A stretch of 64,000 nucleotides of DNA from Daphnia pulex (taxonomy: Eukaryota > Arthropoda > Branchiopoda > Diplostraca > Daphniidae): the NCBI RefSeq assembly GCF_021134715.1, contig NC_060027.1, positions 1,860,001 through 1,924,000 of the forward strand, written 5' to 3'. The notes under the pieces were generated by a model. That model saw only the letters and a program-made list of their open reading frames with translations, was not told where the DNA came from and searched no databases. Positions 40,901 to 53,408 of this stretch are shown here, one piece after another; the stretch's first letter is position 1, and each line of letters starts with the position of its first letter. The position numbers were made by a program, and so were the translations under genes.

Positions 40901-42610
40901 GCGTTGAGCAACAGACGTGCAGAGAGCGGAATCAAGCCTTTGGGGTAGTCGTAATCACTGTCCAGAGGCGGCAGATTGTTGTTGTTGTTGACGTGATTGA
41001 GGTTGTTGCCTCCAGCGGCGTTGGCGGCGCTGCTGCCGCCGTTGATTCGCGGCTGATCGTAGATATTGGTGGCGGAACGCGGAATGTCATACGTGCGGAT
41101 GTTGAGGTATGTGTGATCCTCATCTTCCTCGTCGGCTTCATGCTGATTGCGCCCGTCGTGATCGTCGAACGTCAAATTCTGATAATGCGACTGGACCACC
41201 AGGGAGGCCGCCTTCTTGCTCTTGCTCTTGCGAACGGGCTTGTCGTAACTGTAAAAAAAAAGATAACATTTAAAATCAAATCAAATTATTTTTCTTGGTT
41301 TTGTGTTTGTTTCTTTTTCACATGGCAATGACATTTGGAAGTTTCAAATTTCTTGACCGAAAAGAAAACAATAAACCACCACAAAAGTATATCGTCATCT
41401 GATATTTAATTGGATCGTTCCGACCAAATGAATTGATGATAGCTGGAATAGGTATCAAGGCTCATCGAGAACCACAATCGACGGAATAAAGCATCAGACC
41501 TTGAAATGTGGTTTCACTTTCACTCTGGGAGAAGTAAAAATGAACTCAACTAGAGGATAACACAATAGCGTGGCATTTGAGATTGCAGCAGGTGAAAAAC
41601 CCAACAAGTTTTTGTTTTGATTATTTCCCTGATTTTCAAACCAACATCTCATCAAACAGCTGTTGCAATAACTACTCTAGAAAATTAGTTTGGAATAGAA
41701 AGTAGCAATGCAAATTTAGTTTTGAAACAACTTGACAAAACGAAATCAAATAAATTGGTGAGCGTAGTTGTGAGGTATCTAAAGAAAATGTTGCATACAT
41801 ATTAGACATCTCAAAGTTTTACTCTTGTACTTTAGTCCTGCCTTTGACAAGAAAGAAAGCTATGTCTGTCAGTTCTTTTGAAGTAGAGAGAAAAAACTGT
41901 CAAAATGCAAACTCAAGTTTACGTAATTAATGCAAACTTATCTGAAATAGTAAAATAACAGTTGTAAAGAGCACACGATAATTTCTTCTAAATTATATCT
42001 ATAATAACGATTACTTACTTCTAATAAGCTCTTTATTTTTCTCAATCAGCAGCACTCATGACTGACTAAAGAAAAGGAAAAACGTTTCACGTGTCGATCG
42101 CTAAATTGTAGTCTGCAATCTGTGACTGCGGTTTTACATTTTGCCAGATTGCAAAAATGAGTCTGACTCAAAAACATTTAATTTAATCATCGAGTTTTTT
42201 AACGAATTCGCCATAAAAACTAGACAAAACTAAATAAACCGAATGAAACCGAATAATATAATAAAACTAGATATGGTCAGAACGAAATGTGTAACGCTAA
42301 TAGAAAGTTAATTTACGCACATGTCATCCATGTTTTGGTAAACTGCCCGGCTATCGGGCGACAGGACCACATTCTGGTAGGTGTTATCGCCAACGGGTTC
42401 TCCGCGGGGCTTGACGACGTCATAGAGATGATCTTCTTCATTGACAACTTGAAGCGATTCGGCGATATTCCGCGGTTGGTCGTAGAGGTAAGCCTCCGGC
42501 TGCTGTTTATCAGCGGAGGCGCTGGATGAGGATGATCGACGACTTTTGCTTCCGGCGGGCCTCTTTTTCCTGCTCTTGGGCGGACCGCTGGATTCCGTGC
42601 TGACCACCAT
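34920..42610 (-). CDS. PH domain / actin-fold fusion protein with Tyr-motif N-terminus
   Basis: One gene supported by matching splice phases: exons 42321-42610, 40842-41248, 40132-40218, 39669-39896, 39086-39186, 37283-37828, 37019-37213, 36853-36942, 36549-36762, then actin-domain exons to TAA at 34920-34922. About 1,100 residues. N-terminal third: low complexity with many YxxP/YxN motifs (YLYDQPRN, HLYDVVKP, TYQNVV, VYQNMDD, IYDKPVRK, TYDIPRS, NIYDQPR) typical of SH2-docking adaptors. Then a Ser-rich stretch, a PH domain (about 570-690; TFWNAWKRRFFQAKDGYLY ... KTEAERWYQALLTHV) and an actin fold: VVLDLGSSSVRAGIL, HQSVLSML, IVVDIGERIDIVPIMDGY, FLSGGVTLLPNFPERLEAEI. Phosphate loops are divergent, so ATP binding and polymerisation are doubtful. 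Exon 1 may extend upstream: 13 more in-frame codons follow an acceptor at 42650. Confidence 0.8.
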
Positions 42611-45600
42611 TTTCGTGATTCGCTTCTGCTCCTCTCGTCGTATAAAAATCTAATGCCAATAATCTGGACGGAATGAAAAACCAAAAAACCAAAAATAACG
42701 CACTCCGTCCCTCATCGGGAGAAAAATTCACGAAAAACTTTTACACACACACATAGACATAAACCAACGGTAAACCCGAGAGCGAGTGGAATGATCTGTC
42801 TGCTGCGGGATAATTTTCCGGATGAGCGCCCGCGGAAATAACCACGGTCTCTCTCTCCTTCTCTACAGGAGCTATAAGGGCACCTCGTACATTTCTTTTT
42901 ATTTCTGTTTCATTTTCTTCTTACGTACGTACCATCCCCCCGCCTCCGAAACGAAAAAGAAACACTGCGGTTCGAGTTCCGTTAGATTTTTGCGCTGCTG
43001 CGCTTCTGCCATTCCACGCGCATCTTTTTATTTTATTTCCTTTCATCTCTCACTGGAGTTCAGCCGAACGAAATGAAACGACATAAAAAAAAATGGATGA
43101 AAATCTAAAAGGAAGGAGGAAAACGGTCGTAAAGATTGGCCCCCCGAACGCATTAAACCTCGGCTTTTGTGTGGTAAATGTGCGAAAAATCTGCAGTTGG
43201 CTTCCAGCAGCTCACGCGTACGCACTATTACCCGCTGCTGCTGTGTGGCCGGCAGCAGTATACTAGAAGCTCTATACTGTAGTTCCCACAGCCGCCTCCC
43301 AGCTTTTCATTATTGGCAGGAAACGTTGTAAAATGCAAATTGTTTCCGCCCTTCCATCGGGATTTATTGCACCTTTGCAACAAACAAAATCGCACCGTAA
43401 ATCTTGTTTGTTTGTTTTTTAAAATGTAGAAAATAACGTTTGCTAAATCACGCGGGATATTTGAATTACGTTAATGAATTCATTCAGTGACTTTGTAAAA
43501 GGGGGAAATTAGGACAGCTGCGGCGTGGCTGGAATGAATACGATATCAATTTTCGTTTAAAAATGTCAATGTCATTTCGGGAAAAAAAGAAAGTTATTAC
43601 GTCATTCCACATATAACTGTTAATTTCAATTCATTTGCAATGCTACATCAATTCATATTTCGACGACCAAATTTCAGTGGAACTGATTCCAACCGGAAAC
43701 AGCTTTCAGACGGAACGGCATCAGTCAGCTAGTCAAGAGTCATAATTATATCTGCGACTTGCACCGGGGGTTAGACATTATTCTTCTACCTGTCTTGTTT
43801 CTTTTTTCTCACCCTATACAGCTGGATTGTCTAAAAATGTATGGACACCGATGTCTCTTTTCTGCCATTCCCCGTTTTTCCCCAGCAACCGCACCTGGAA
43901 ACATCACATTTGCCTGCTATACCCCCGCGACTGAAATAATGGAAGACTTCCGGTTGTTTCCACCCTCTAACCACTCTCTTTGTCTCTCTGACAGTTGCCT
44001 CTCTTACCCGTTTCCTCGACATCCCCTACACAGTACATTCGAATCAACTTTTAAAATTAATATGATTAAAAAATGATTTACCTGTTTTCGGATTAATTTC
44101 GTCCAATTCTTCCTTTCTCCTTATCAAAGGCAATTTTGTCGATCAGAAATTCACTTGGGATATTTTTCAGCTGAGAAAACACAATTGGCACATACGATCC
44201 TCGTCGATTGAGTTTTTTTGATTCGTTATAATCAAATGATATTTTTAAAAAAAGGATGTGCGCTCGCTTAAAGTTCCAGGTGCGTCGTGTCGGGCTCGAA
44301 GCCGGAGGTGAACTGAGCGTGGAACCGCTTTGAACACAACACGGTGAAGCGCAGCAGCAGCTGAGCTTGGAATTTTGTTGTCCTTTTTTCTTCATCGTGT
44401 GTTGTTTCTCGCTGGAGTGGGTGGGCCCCAACTGTGGCAGGTGCAAGTCACGTGACTTTTTTTTTCGGGAGAACCAACAGCCGAGAGCAGCCCAGGTATA
44501 GGTAGAATCCTACATGATGATGATAGCAGCAGCTATACTATCTGGAAAAAAATAAAAAATAAACGTCAGCTGTTGGCTGCTGGCTCTCTGCCCGCGTCTT
44601 AAATATTCTTTTCTCTCTGCAGCCATTGTTCTCGTCGTTTGTCTTGTATACATCTTTTGAGGGGGAAAAAAATGACGTCCAACCAACCTGCATGCTAGTA
44701 GTACTCATCTTCTGAGTGGATTTGACTGGTTTAAGGATAGACGAACACGCACGGACAATCACATCAAAATCGGGAAAAAAAAAGAAGCCCCTTTTTATTT
44801 CGCTCAGGTTGACTGGCCTCCTCCCCACTTCAGACTCACACACAGTCCCACACAGTACACACAACGCTTGTGTAATAAATATATTGTTGTTGCTGTTGTT
44901 GTCATTGTTGTTGCCGGGGATGTTTCATTGTTCGTGTCGCTTCCAAATCACATCACTCGGGGGGCTGAAATGTTATAAGAATCCCGGCTGGATTTTAGTT
45001 GTTGTTCCGCTATAATTGACTGTGATGGTGGCCGTAGTGATTATATTATAAAGTTCAGATCATGAGACTTTTTTTTTCTCTTTCCTGCTTTTGTGTCTCT
45101 TAATGAAATCTTTATAGAATACAATTTCCCCTAGCGCACAGCAATCAACGGTACACCGACTCGGAATATCTAAAGTCAAAAGGCCCTTCCCCATCAACCA
45201 ACCATTACCCTTTAAGTCATGATGATGAAATTTTTTAAATAGCAAAATAATAATCATCTAAAGTGCAATTCGTTTTTTAACCCCGGATGTGTGTGTACTC
45301 CTCCGGAGGGGAAGTTGCTTATCGCATTCGTAAATTTCTTCCAAAAATTTAATGAGAACAAAAAATACAAGGTTGCCATTACACAGACGTGCAAGATAGT
45401 CATCATTAAATGACGAGTTACGAGATGAGGGGCGTCTACGAACGCGTAGCACGAAAACAGATTCTCTCTTAAACGATCTTTTTTTTTTGGCCGCCAAAAA
45501 ATCTGAAACACTTTTTCTGAAGGGAGGAAAGAAATAATAATAATAATAATCCTGGCCGGCGGTGGTGGTTGGGTTTTTTAGTGAGCGTCTGGAAACGATT

Positions 45601-47198
45601 TCGTCCGACGTCAGCCAAACCAATTTCCGCAAACACTTTTTTAAAAAAAGTTAGTTCTTCTCTTTTTACCCATTCTCTAAGCAAAGAACGGTGGAGAGAG
45701 AGTGTTGCGTACGATGGCCACAATATATTAAGGAAAAGACAGAGTGTGTGCCAGACATTTCCCAAGGGACTATAATCAAAGATGACGCAATGACGCTTAA
45801 AAAAAAACTGAACGGCGAAGAAAACTGTATAATAACCGAGCATGGGTGGGGGAAAAAGACAAAAAATTACCGACACAAAACAATCAAACTGAGCAAATGG
45901 TCGTTACATTGTTTTTCTTTCAACGGAACTATTCGGAACTATTATATTACGCGACGCCGTGAAACCATTTTTTGATTATAATTCGTCGCTAAGATTTTTC
46001 TTCTTCTACTTCTGGGGTTCGGTGTGTGGATTCTCCCAGGTTCGACCGGTTCTGCATCTAGACGTGTGAGAGAAAATCTGTCGAGTGATGAAAAACCCCG
46101 AGCCGTGAATTCCCCCCCAACCATTTTCCCGTCGTTGTATGATGAGGTTTCCCGTCTCATATGATTTAATTTGATGTCTATTTGATGGCCCGACCGCGTA
46201 AAACGGTTACTGGCTGCTATATATCTTCCAGAACGAGAGAATTGACATTTTCGAATCAATGTCATCTCTCACAAAAGAGCCGGAACCGAGGTGTGTGCGT
46301 GACCGTGACTGTCCAGCGATTTCGATTTTCTTTTTTAGGGGAAAAAAAAACAAAATAAATACAAGCAAAGGGGAAATGTAAATAGAGACAAAGATCAGTT
46401 CAAAACATTCTATTGCCCCAAAGGTTACGTCTGATGGGCTAGCGATAATATATATCAGTTCGTCCGTGACGTCAAATGGGTTTTGCTGTTCGCTCTGCTG
46501 CATTTTCTGTTTGTTTTGGTTATCTTACGGGCGGACAGAGGGGGAATTTCATTCAACTGGAAACTGTAAACAGCCGATAATAATAATGCAAATACAATTG
46601 AACGGGCTTTTTTTTATAGTGCACTTGGATGGGAAGAGGACACGAGGTGCATTACGAACCAATATGCAACCAGCGCTGGAGTTAAATTATACAGTCCGTG
46701 AGATATTTTTACTCCCTCCGAAAAATCAGCCTCCTGGATGTGACGACGAATACATAAAAGGGATAGTGTTTGTCTAGCGCTGTGTGAATTTATTGCCGAT
46801 TGAAATTACTCGTCCCCCCTCACCTTCTCGAGTACAATTTGAAATCACCTGGCGAACGAAAATTCTTGGAACTGTAATAAATTAACGACGCTATTACGTA
46901 ATTTGCCTTCCCCATATTTATGTCGACGGTCGTTCCCACTGGCAAGCAAAAGTAAAATTTTGATGTTTCTTTAACTAACTGTTGTACTATCACAGTTTTT
47001 GACAGTCTCGTTTCATGGGCTTAGCTGTTTGAGTTATCAGTGGATTGCATCCTACATTTGATGGCAATAAGTTTTATCAACAACTGCTTGAATTCGCAAG
47101 ATAACATTTTTGTTTGTCTAGTCGAACAAGGAAAAAACGAGTTGGTTAGTTGTTGACAATCTTCGTTTCTTAGCGGACAATAAATTCGTCTGCACAGA
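42611..47198. other. upstream region of the PH-actin and kinase-ankyrin genes
   Basis: Probable leader exons and introns of the PH-actin gene. A candidate first exon at 44688-44708 (minus) reads MSTTSMQ and ends at a donor (gttggt) in phase with the acceptor at 42650. A second candidate at about 44270-44395 (MKKKGQQNSKLSCCC..., Cys-rich) did not join in phase. The rest is poly-A/T-rich with dinucleotide and trinucleotide runs; no other gene recognised. Confidence 0.4.
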
Positions 47199-50100
47199 AT
47201 GGAAGGACAAAATAAGAATTCGTCTTGTTTGGAAAACGTTAAATCTAGCCAGTGTGATGTAATAAGACATGGGAGCAGCAGGGGAATGTTTAAAGATAAA
47301 GCTGTCGCTACAAGGGAACTTTTACTAGACAGTTGTGACGCGGATGTTTTTCAAAATGAAGAGCATTGGAAACATTTGATCAATTTGCGCGACGACAATT
47401 TAGTTCAATACCACCAGTGTAGCATCAAAGGAGAAGCCAGGTGATGGTTTTATCAGTTATTCAATATGATACCTGTGTTTTATACTAAATTAGCTAAAGG
47501 CCAATTTTTTAAATCTAATTGTTTATGGTACTAGACTCCTTGTCATGGACTTGTGTGAGGGATCGATGCTGGACTATTGCCGAAAAAATTTACACGATAA
47601 TGTGACACTATTTGTTAAAGGCATTGACATTATCTGGCAAATAACCTGTGGCATGGATTACCTCAATCGTCATAAAATCCACCATGGAAACCTAATGCTG
47701 GAAAATGTGCTGTTCTGGAAAAGAAATTCAAGTTCTAAAAGAATTGTCGTAAAACTAGCGGGCTACGGATACAAGCTATTTCAAAATCAGGTAGATCTCA
47801 GAATCAAAGACATAGCTTAATGTAATAGACACTTATTCATTTACAAGAATAATATCAAGGACGATCTCTACCAACTCGGTTGTTTGTACTATTCTGCTGC
47901 TACCAAGGACGAAGCCAAACCAAATGAATTGATTCCTTTGGAGATTTTGACCGAAATTGAAATGAACCACAGATCTCTCGCCTTAGATTTGATACACCTT
48001 CTTATTAAAGGCGAAGATGGATTGAAACTTGAAATCGCCACTCTCCTGCGACACCCATTGTTTATCCGTTCCACATTGTTTATCCGTTCCAGCGAGGATG
48101 GTAAAGCGAGATTGATCAAGGACTTGACGGATGGGGAGCTGTCGCACGTATGGAACAGCAAGCAAAAGTTGCAAGAATGGAAAATGTCTTTGATAGAGGA
48201 AACAGAGCTACACGACGAAGATTTCCACGACTTGACCGACATAGTAAATATTGATAAAGATTCGTCAATTTGAGATGCTGTTTTGATTCAAATGCCTTGT
48301 GATTTCATCAGCTCGTTTCAGAAAAAACGGACACCGGCCAAATAGTGGCAGAAGCTTTGAGAACGACTCCAAAATCATTCGCGAAATATATTTGGTACCT
48401 GGCCACTGACTTGTCTTTTTCAGAGGAAACTAACAAAGTAAAAAGTTTCGCTGTATTAGGCTATTCTATACTACATAATTCAGCAGTTTTTAATATCTAA
48501 AATCCCTTGTGTTTATAGGCTCACTCCATTGAGATTCACGAATTATTAGGGAAGGGTAATTACGGGAAAGTTTTCAAATGTAATTACACCGATGGAGACG
48601 GAAAACGATATTTGGCTGCATGCAAAAAGTGCAATACAAAGGGGGAAGGCAATGATATTTTTGATCGAGAAATCCAAACTCTTCGCCAATTGAATCACCT
48701 CTTCGTCATTAAGTACTTGGACGTGATCGAAAAATCTTCCAAAAAGTATTTTAAATTTTAATTATTACGTGTCGTAATCTATCTATAGCGAATTTGAAAT
48801 TATTGACGAACCAACAGGTTTATCGTGATGGAGTTGTGTGAGGGATCTCTAAAGGATTACTTCGACGGAAAGCTGGAGGGAATCCCCAAAGACTCTTTAG
48901 ATGACAAAATCCTTGTAAGTCAAATAACTCTCGGCGTGGCCTACATCCATGACAAAGGGATCATTCACAAAGATTTGAAACTCGAAAATATTCTACTAAA
49001 GCGCCAATCGCTCCGCCTAGTTTTAGCCAAAATTGCTGATTTTGGATTCGCTAAGGAACTGAAACCTGGCAAGGCCGAATTCAGTGAAACTTTGCACGGC
49101 GGAACAGAAAGTTATATGGCACCTGAACTTCTCACAGCTACTAAGGGCGCCTACCCAGCGTCTTTCGCTAGCGATGTTTATGCATTGGGCATAACAATTG
49201 TGCGAATAATCAAGAAAGGGGATCACCCTTTCGGCTGGTCCAAGCTTTTGCGGACGGATTCTATGGTCAAAGGACTAGTTCCTCCAGAGCTTCTAGGATT
49301 CAGCTGGGACCTGATTGATTTGTATCTCAAGTTAACGGAAAAAGAACCTGAAAAACGTCCTGAGATGCGACTCGTATTGCGCCATCCATATTTTGTCTTG
49401 ACGAATGACAGGACGAAAAGGTACTTTGTCGATAAGCTTTGCAACGATTTCGATTTACTTTCAAAAGACGATCGAACGAAGCAGCTGAAAAAAATTTTCA
49501 ACCAGCACAATTTCCAAGAATGGTATAGTACTACTCTTTCTGGTTACCCGGATACTGACGATGACATCGAAGAAATGTCAAAAAATCTATCACTGTTAAG
49601 AAAAGTAAGTATAAACAAGTGGAAAATTGTAAAAGAACTAGTAGTTAAAAAAAGTCATTAATAATTATTTGTTATAGTATGACCCCGACATTCAAGCGAA
49701 GAAATACGCAGAAAAAATCAAGGAAGCTATCTCCTCCGATTACGATGATGACATTGAAAGTCAAATCAACCAGGTTTCTCACAAGATTGATCTCGAAAAT
49801 GTACACAAAACAATAATAATTTGAATTTCACATATTTTAGATGAGTACAAATCGGAATCTTCCTCGTTATCGTTTGTGCAAGTTGGTTCATCATGCGCCT
49901 AATCTTATTTTACCCTATTTCTGGTACCATTTGTTTGATTTAATTAACAACTTAAAACTATCCCGGACATCAATCGCCAAGGAACAAAAGAGCATACAAC
50001 AAAAACAGACAGCGACTGTCCGAACAAGACGTCAATCGAGTAGGACGAAACCATTCACGGAAAATACGGTATGCATGTTAATGATCAAATTTTTCCTATC

Positions 50101-52202
50101 CTTAAATATCAACCCTATTCATGCGTATAATCTAGATGATTTCTGAAATGGAATGGAGTAGCTTGTGCTTCGAAGAAAACGAACTCATCGATGAACTATG
50201 GAACATTAAGTACTCGGATCAGATCGAGAACTGTTCAGAAATGCCCAACGAAATTATTGGCATAGTTGCAAAATGCAACGTTACAGCAAAGGTATGGGCA
50301 ATGTTATTGAATAGATTCGGAAGAACACACGCCGGTTTTCTGCTCCACGAGGTAGTTCAAAGCAACGCTTACAATGGCCCTGAATTAACTCGACACATTT
50401 TGCAACGATACAAAATTACTGATGATGGTTTGCTGTCTTTGGCGACTTCCAATGAAGGAAACGTTGCAGCTGGTATAACACGGGTGCTTTTAGAATATGG
50501 AAGAGACCCGAACGCTCCCACTTCAACTGGATTGACTCCTATTCACTACGCAGCCAGAAATGAATCTAATTCAGGACCAGAAATAATGAAGCTTCTTCTC
50601 GAACGAGGAGGCAATCCAAACGTCCGTTCAACTCATGACAGTTCCACGCCCGTTCACTGGGCAGCAGCTAACCAAGGGGAATACGCAGTTAAGATTTTGA
50701 AGCACTTACTTGGCTCTGGAGGCGATTATGATGCGGTTGCAGAACATAATTTAAAACCAATTCATTTAGCGACGATGAACAGTAGCAAATCCGCACCGGA
50801 ATTATTAGATTTGCTTCTTAAAAATGGAGGCATCGACGACATCTATGGAGAAACAGGAAGGTCATTAGTTCACTTAGCTATTTCCAATGACGGAGACTAT
50901 GTACCAGCAATTCTAGAAAAATTATTTGAAAACGGAGCAAAACCCAATGTTGGTGATGATGGAAAACGAACGCCACTCCACTATTTAGTTGCCAACAGTA
51001 CTTCCAAACAGGAAACTGCAATTGCGAAGATTCTGCTAAGTAATGGCGGCAACCCGAATGCCGTTGACAAGTGGGGAAAAACGCCGGTTCACTACGCAGC
51101 TGCAAACCTAAAAGAAAATGACCATGAAACATTAAATTTTTTATTAACCAATGGCGGAAGTGTTAAGATCAAAGACAAAAACGGATATACTCCTATTCAT
51201 TGTGCGCTGCTGAATACGGGGATTCACGGAAGCAAAATTAGGGAACTAGTGGGTGTCACCAATGAAAATATAAACGCTGATCTTGACAAACGCGGAAACA
51301 CGCTTCTTCATCACATTGTAAGTACCAAAACAACCCAAACTGATATTCATGTTCAACTTTTACTGGATTACGGAGGGAATCCTAACATTCAAAACAAACT
51401 TGGACACTCACCTGTTCATTTGGCCGTGATTAACCTATCTAGCGACAGTACAACCGTTTTGCAACTGTTACTTCTTAAAGGGGGAAATCCTAATCTTCTC
51501 GACAAAGAACTCCGATGTTCGCCTGTTCACTACGTGGCCACCAGTCTTAGGGATATAGCAACCGAAGAAATGAAAATCCTTCTAAACAACGGAGGAGATC
51601 CAAATGTAATTAATAAAGACAGACTTACTCCATTACATCTGGCAGCCAAGAATGAAGGATGTCACGGACCTTATCTGACGAGAATTCTTCTCGAACATGG
51701 AGGGAATCCTCACGTCGTTGACGCATTCAATCGAACACCTCTAGAATTGGCCATCAGAAATTCCAATGACAAATTAAGATTAGAAATTATTTCACAATTG
51801 TTGAAAAACGGTGGAAATCCTAACGCTGGTAACAGAGAAGGTTCGACACCAGTTCATTTTGCCGTTTGCGACAAAAGAAACAATTCGTTGGAAGTGTTGA
51901 AGCTTTTGTTACATTATGGTGGAAATATTAACAAATGTGATAACAAAGGAAGAACGCCATTCGCCCTGGCTACACAGTTCGGAAGTAAAAAATATTGCCT
52001 GCTCAAAGTGAAAGCCCACCTTCAAAAAATCTCTCGCCAAATGAGGAACCCGGAAAAAAGTTGGTTGAATGGAATTAAAGAAAACATGTGTTTTAAAATT
52101 ATTAACTTACTCGAGCAAGCAAGCAAGCAAGCTCCAGTTAAACTGTTTTTAGCGATAGTACTGTTTTCTTCCATGTTTATACTTTTGTATACTATATTTT
52201 GA
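47199..52202 (+). CDS. pseudokinase-kinase-ankyrin repeat protein with C-terminal membrane anchor
   Basis: Nine exons in phase: 47199-47440, 47535-47790, 47848-48243, 48312-48437, 48519-48745, 48818-49604, 49678-49773, 49841-50068, 50136-52202; 1,474 residues. Residues ~1-300: degenerate kinase fold with no Gly loop, VATREL where the VAIK Lys should be, HHGNLMLEN for HRD and LAGYG for DFG. Residues ~345-620: intact kinase: GKGNYGKVF, AACKK, IIHKDLKLENIL, ADFGFA, YMAPEL, DVYALG, ending KRPEMRLVLRHPYF. The nearest recognisable style is IRE1/RNase L-type, but no KEN nuclease motif follows either kinase. After a basic linker, about 14 ankyrin repeats of 36-37 residues (TPIHYAA...LLLERGGNPN) sit in one 2-kb exon, followed by a C-terminal hydrophobic helix (FLAIVLFSSMFILLYTIF). 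Likely a tail-anchored signalling protein; ligand and substrates unknown. Confidence 0.85.
48058..48090 (+). repeat. 18-base in-frame duplication in the pseudokinase
   Basis: TTGTTTATCCGTTCC recurs after 18 bases, giving LFIRSTLFIRSS directly after the conserved RHPLF of the kinase C-lobe. Probably a recent slippage event. Confidence 0.85.
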
Positions 52203-53408
52203 TCAAGTAAATAAAGAAAACTGGTGAAGCAAAAGCCTCTGTATACCAATTGGCACTGTACAACTGTGAAATTTAAAATTTTTCTTCACTGTTCTTTTAC
52301 TTCATTTCTAAAAGTATTAAATGGCTTGATGTTAGGTGGAAAAATGGCATCTACATTAAAATCTACAATTACAACATACTTGAATACTTGAAATAGAGAA
52401 CTTACTCAAAATATCCGAAATTGGGCACAGTCGTGAAAATAAAATAAGGCGCGAAAATAAACAACAAGTTAAACCTTCTCCATCGACGAAAATAAGACAA
52501 TGAGGTTCCGGGATCCCCAGACCTTGTTGCCATGTTGCAATTATGATTATGATAATTTTTTTTTTTTCAAGATGAATATCTCACAAATATTTTTCAATAA
52601 AATGCTTTCATCTACTGGCAATAATTTTGTGATGTGATTTATTTTTAAAGATTTTAGAATTTTCAATTCATCGTAGCATGGCGGAGGGGAGGAAACCATG
52701 AGTCCATTCCGCTTCCGCCCATGCCATTCGGCCATTGGCATTGTCTTCAAGCGGCGGTTAGATGTTTGAAATTAAGTAATAGACACTGTAGGAATTGTCT
52801 TGTGCTTGTGAATAATCCAGCAATGAAGGACAAGTAGCTGGTGAAGTAAACTTAAACAATATTGTCTTTTCAGAAACAGTGGTTTGCTGAAATAGCAAAA
52901 ATTGCATTCTTCAGTCTAGACATAAGTGTGTGTTACACTGCACTTTAAAGTATAAGAATAACTATTTCTGAATATCTTAACAGAATTTCAGATTTTTCTT
53001 CGCAGACTCTTTTGAGTTTTGACTTTTGACTACGGCTGACATGGGAGCAAATACTGGGTCTTTGTAAGACACATCTTAATACAAACTATTTGTAAAAGAC
53101 TGGCAGCCAGGAAGAAATTGGTAGTGCAATGCAAAACCGTTGCTGTAAGGAGAATTGTACATTGAACAAGGCCAACTTGCTGCATACTACAGTTTTATCC
53201 AATCTATCTTTTTATGTAGGTCAGAGCGTAAGACAATCAAAAGATGATGACCAGCTGCAGCACAATAACTAGCAGCCCTTTGAAACTAAGTGTTTTACGA
53301 AGTAAAAAAGTGTTATTCTACTGGCGGATTACGCCTGTTCTCTTGATCTGATAGAGTAATATCAATTGTTCAGATTTTGAATAGCGTTGTAGTAACTCCC
53401 TTTTACAG
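52203..53408. other. spacer without a recognised gene
   Basis: 3' flank of the kinase-ankyrin gene, AT-rich. I searched the plus strand for the missing N-terminal exons of the transporter fragment that follows and found none. Confidence 0.4.

Noticed and set aside
44093-44446. Cys-rich N-terminus-like frame (minus) as first exon of the PH-actin gene
   Set aside because: The only good donor gives the wrong phase for the next exon; the alternative candidate near 44700 fits better but is also unproven.
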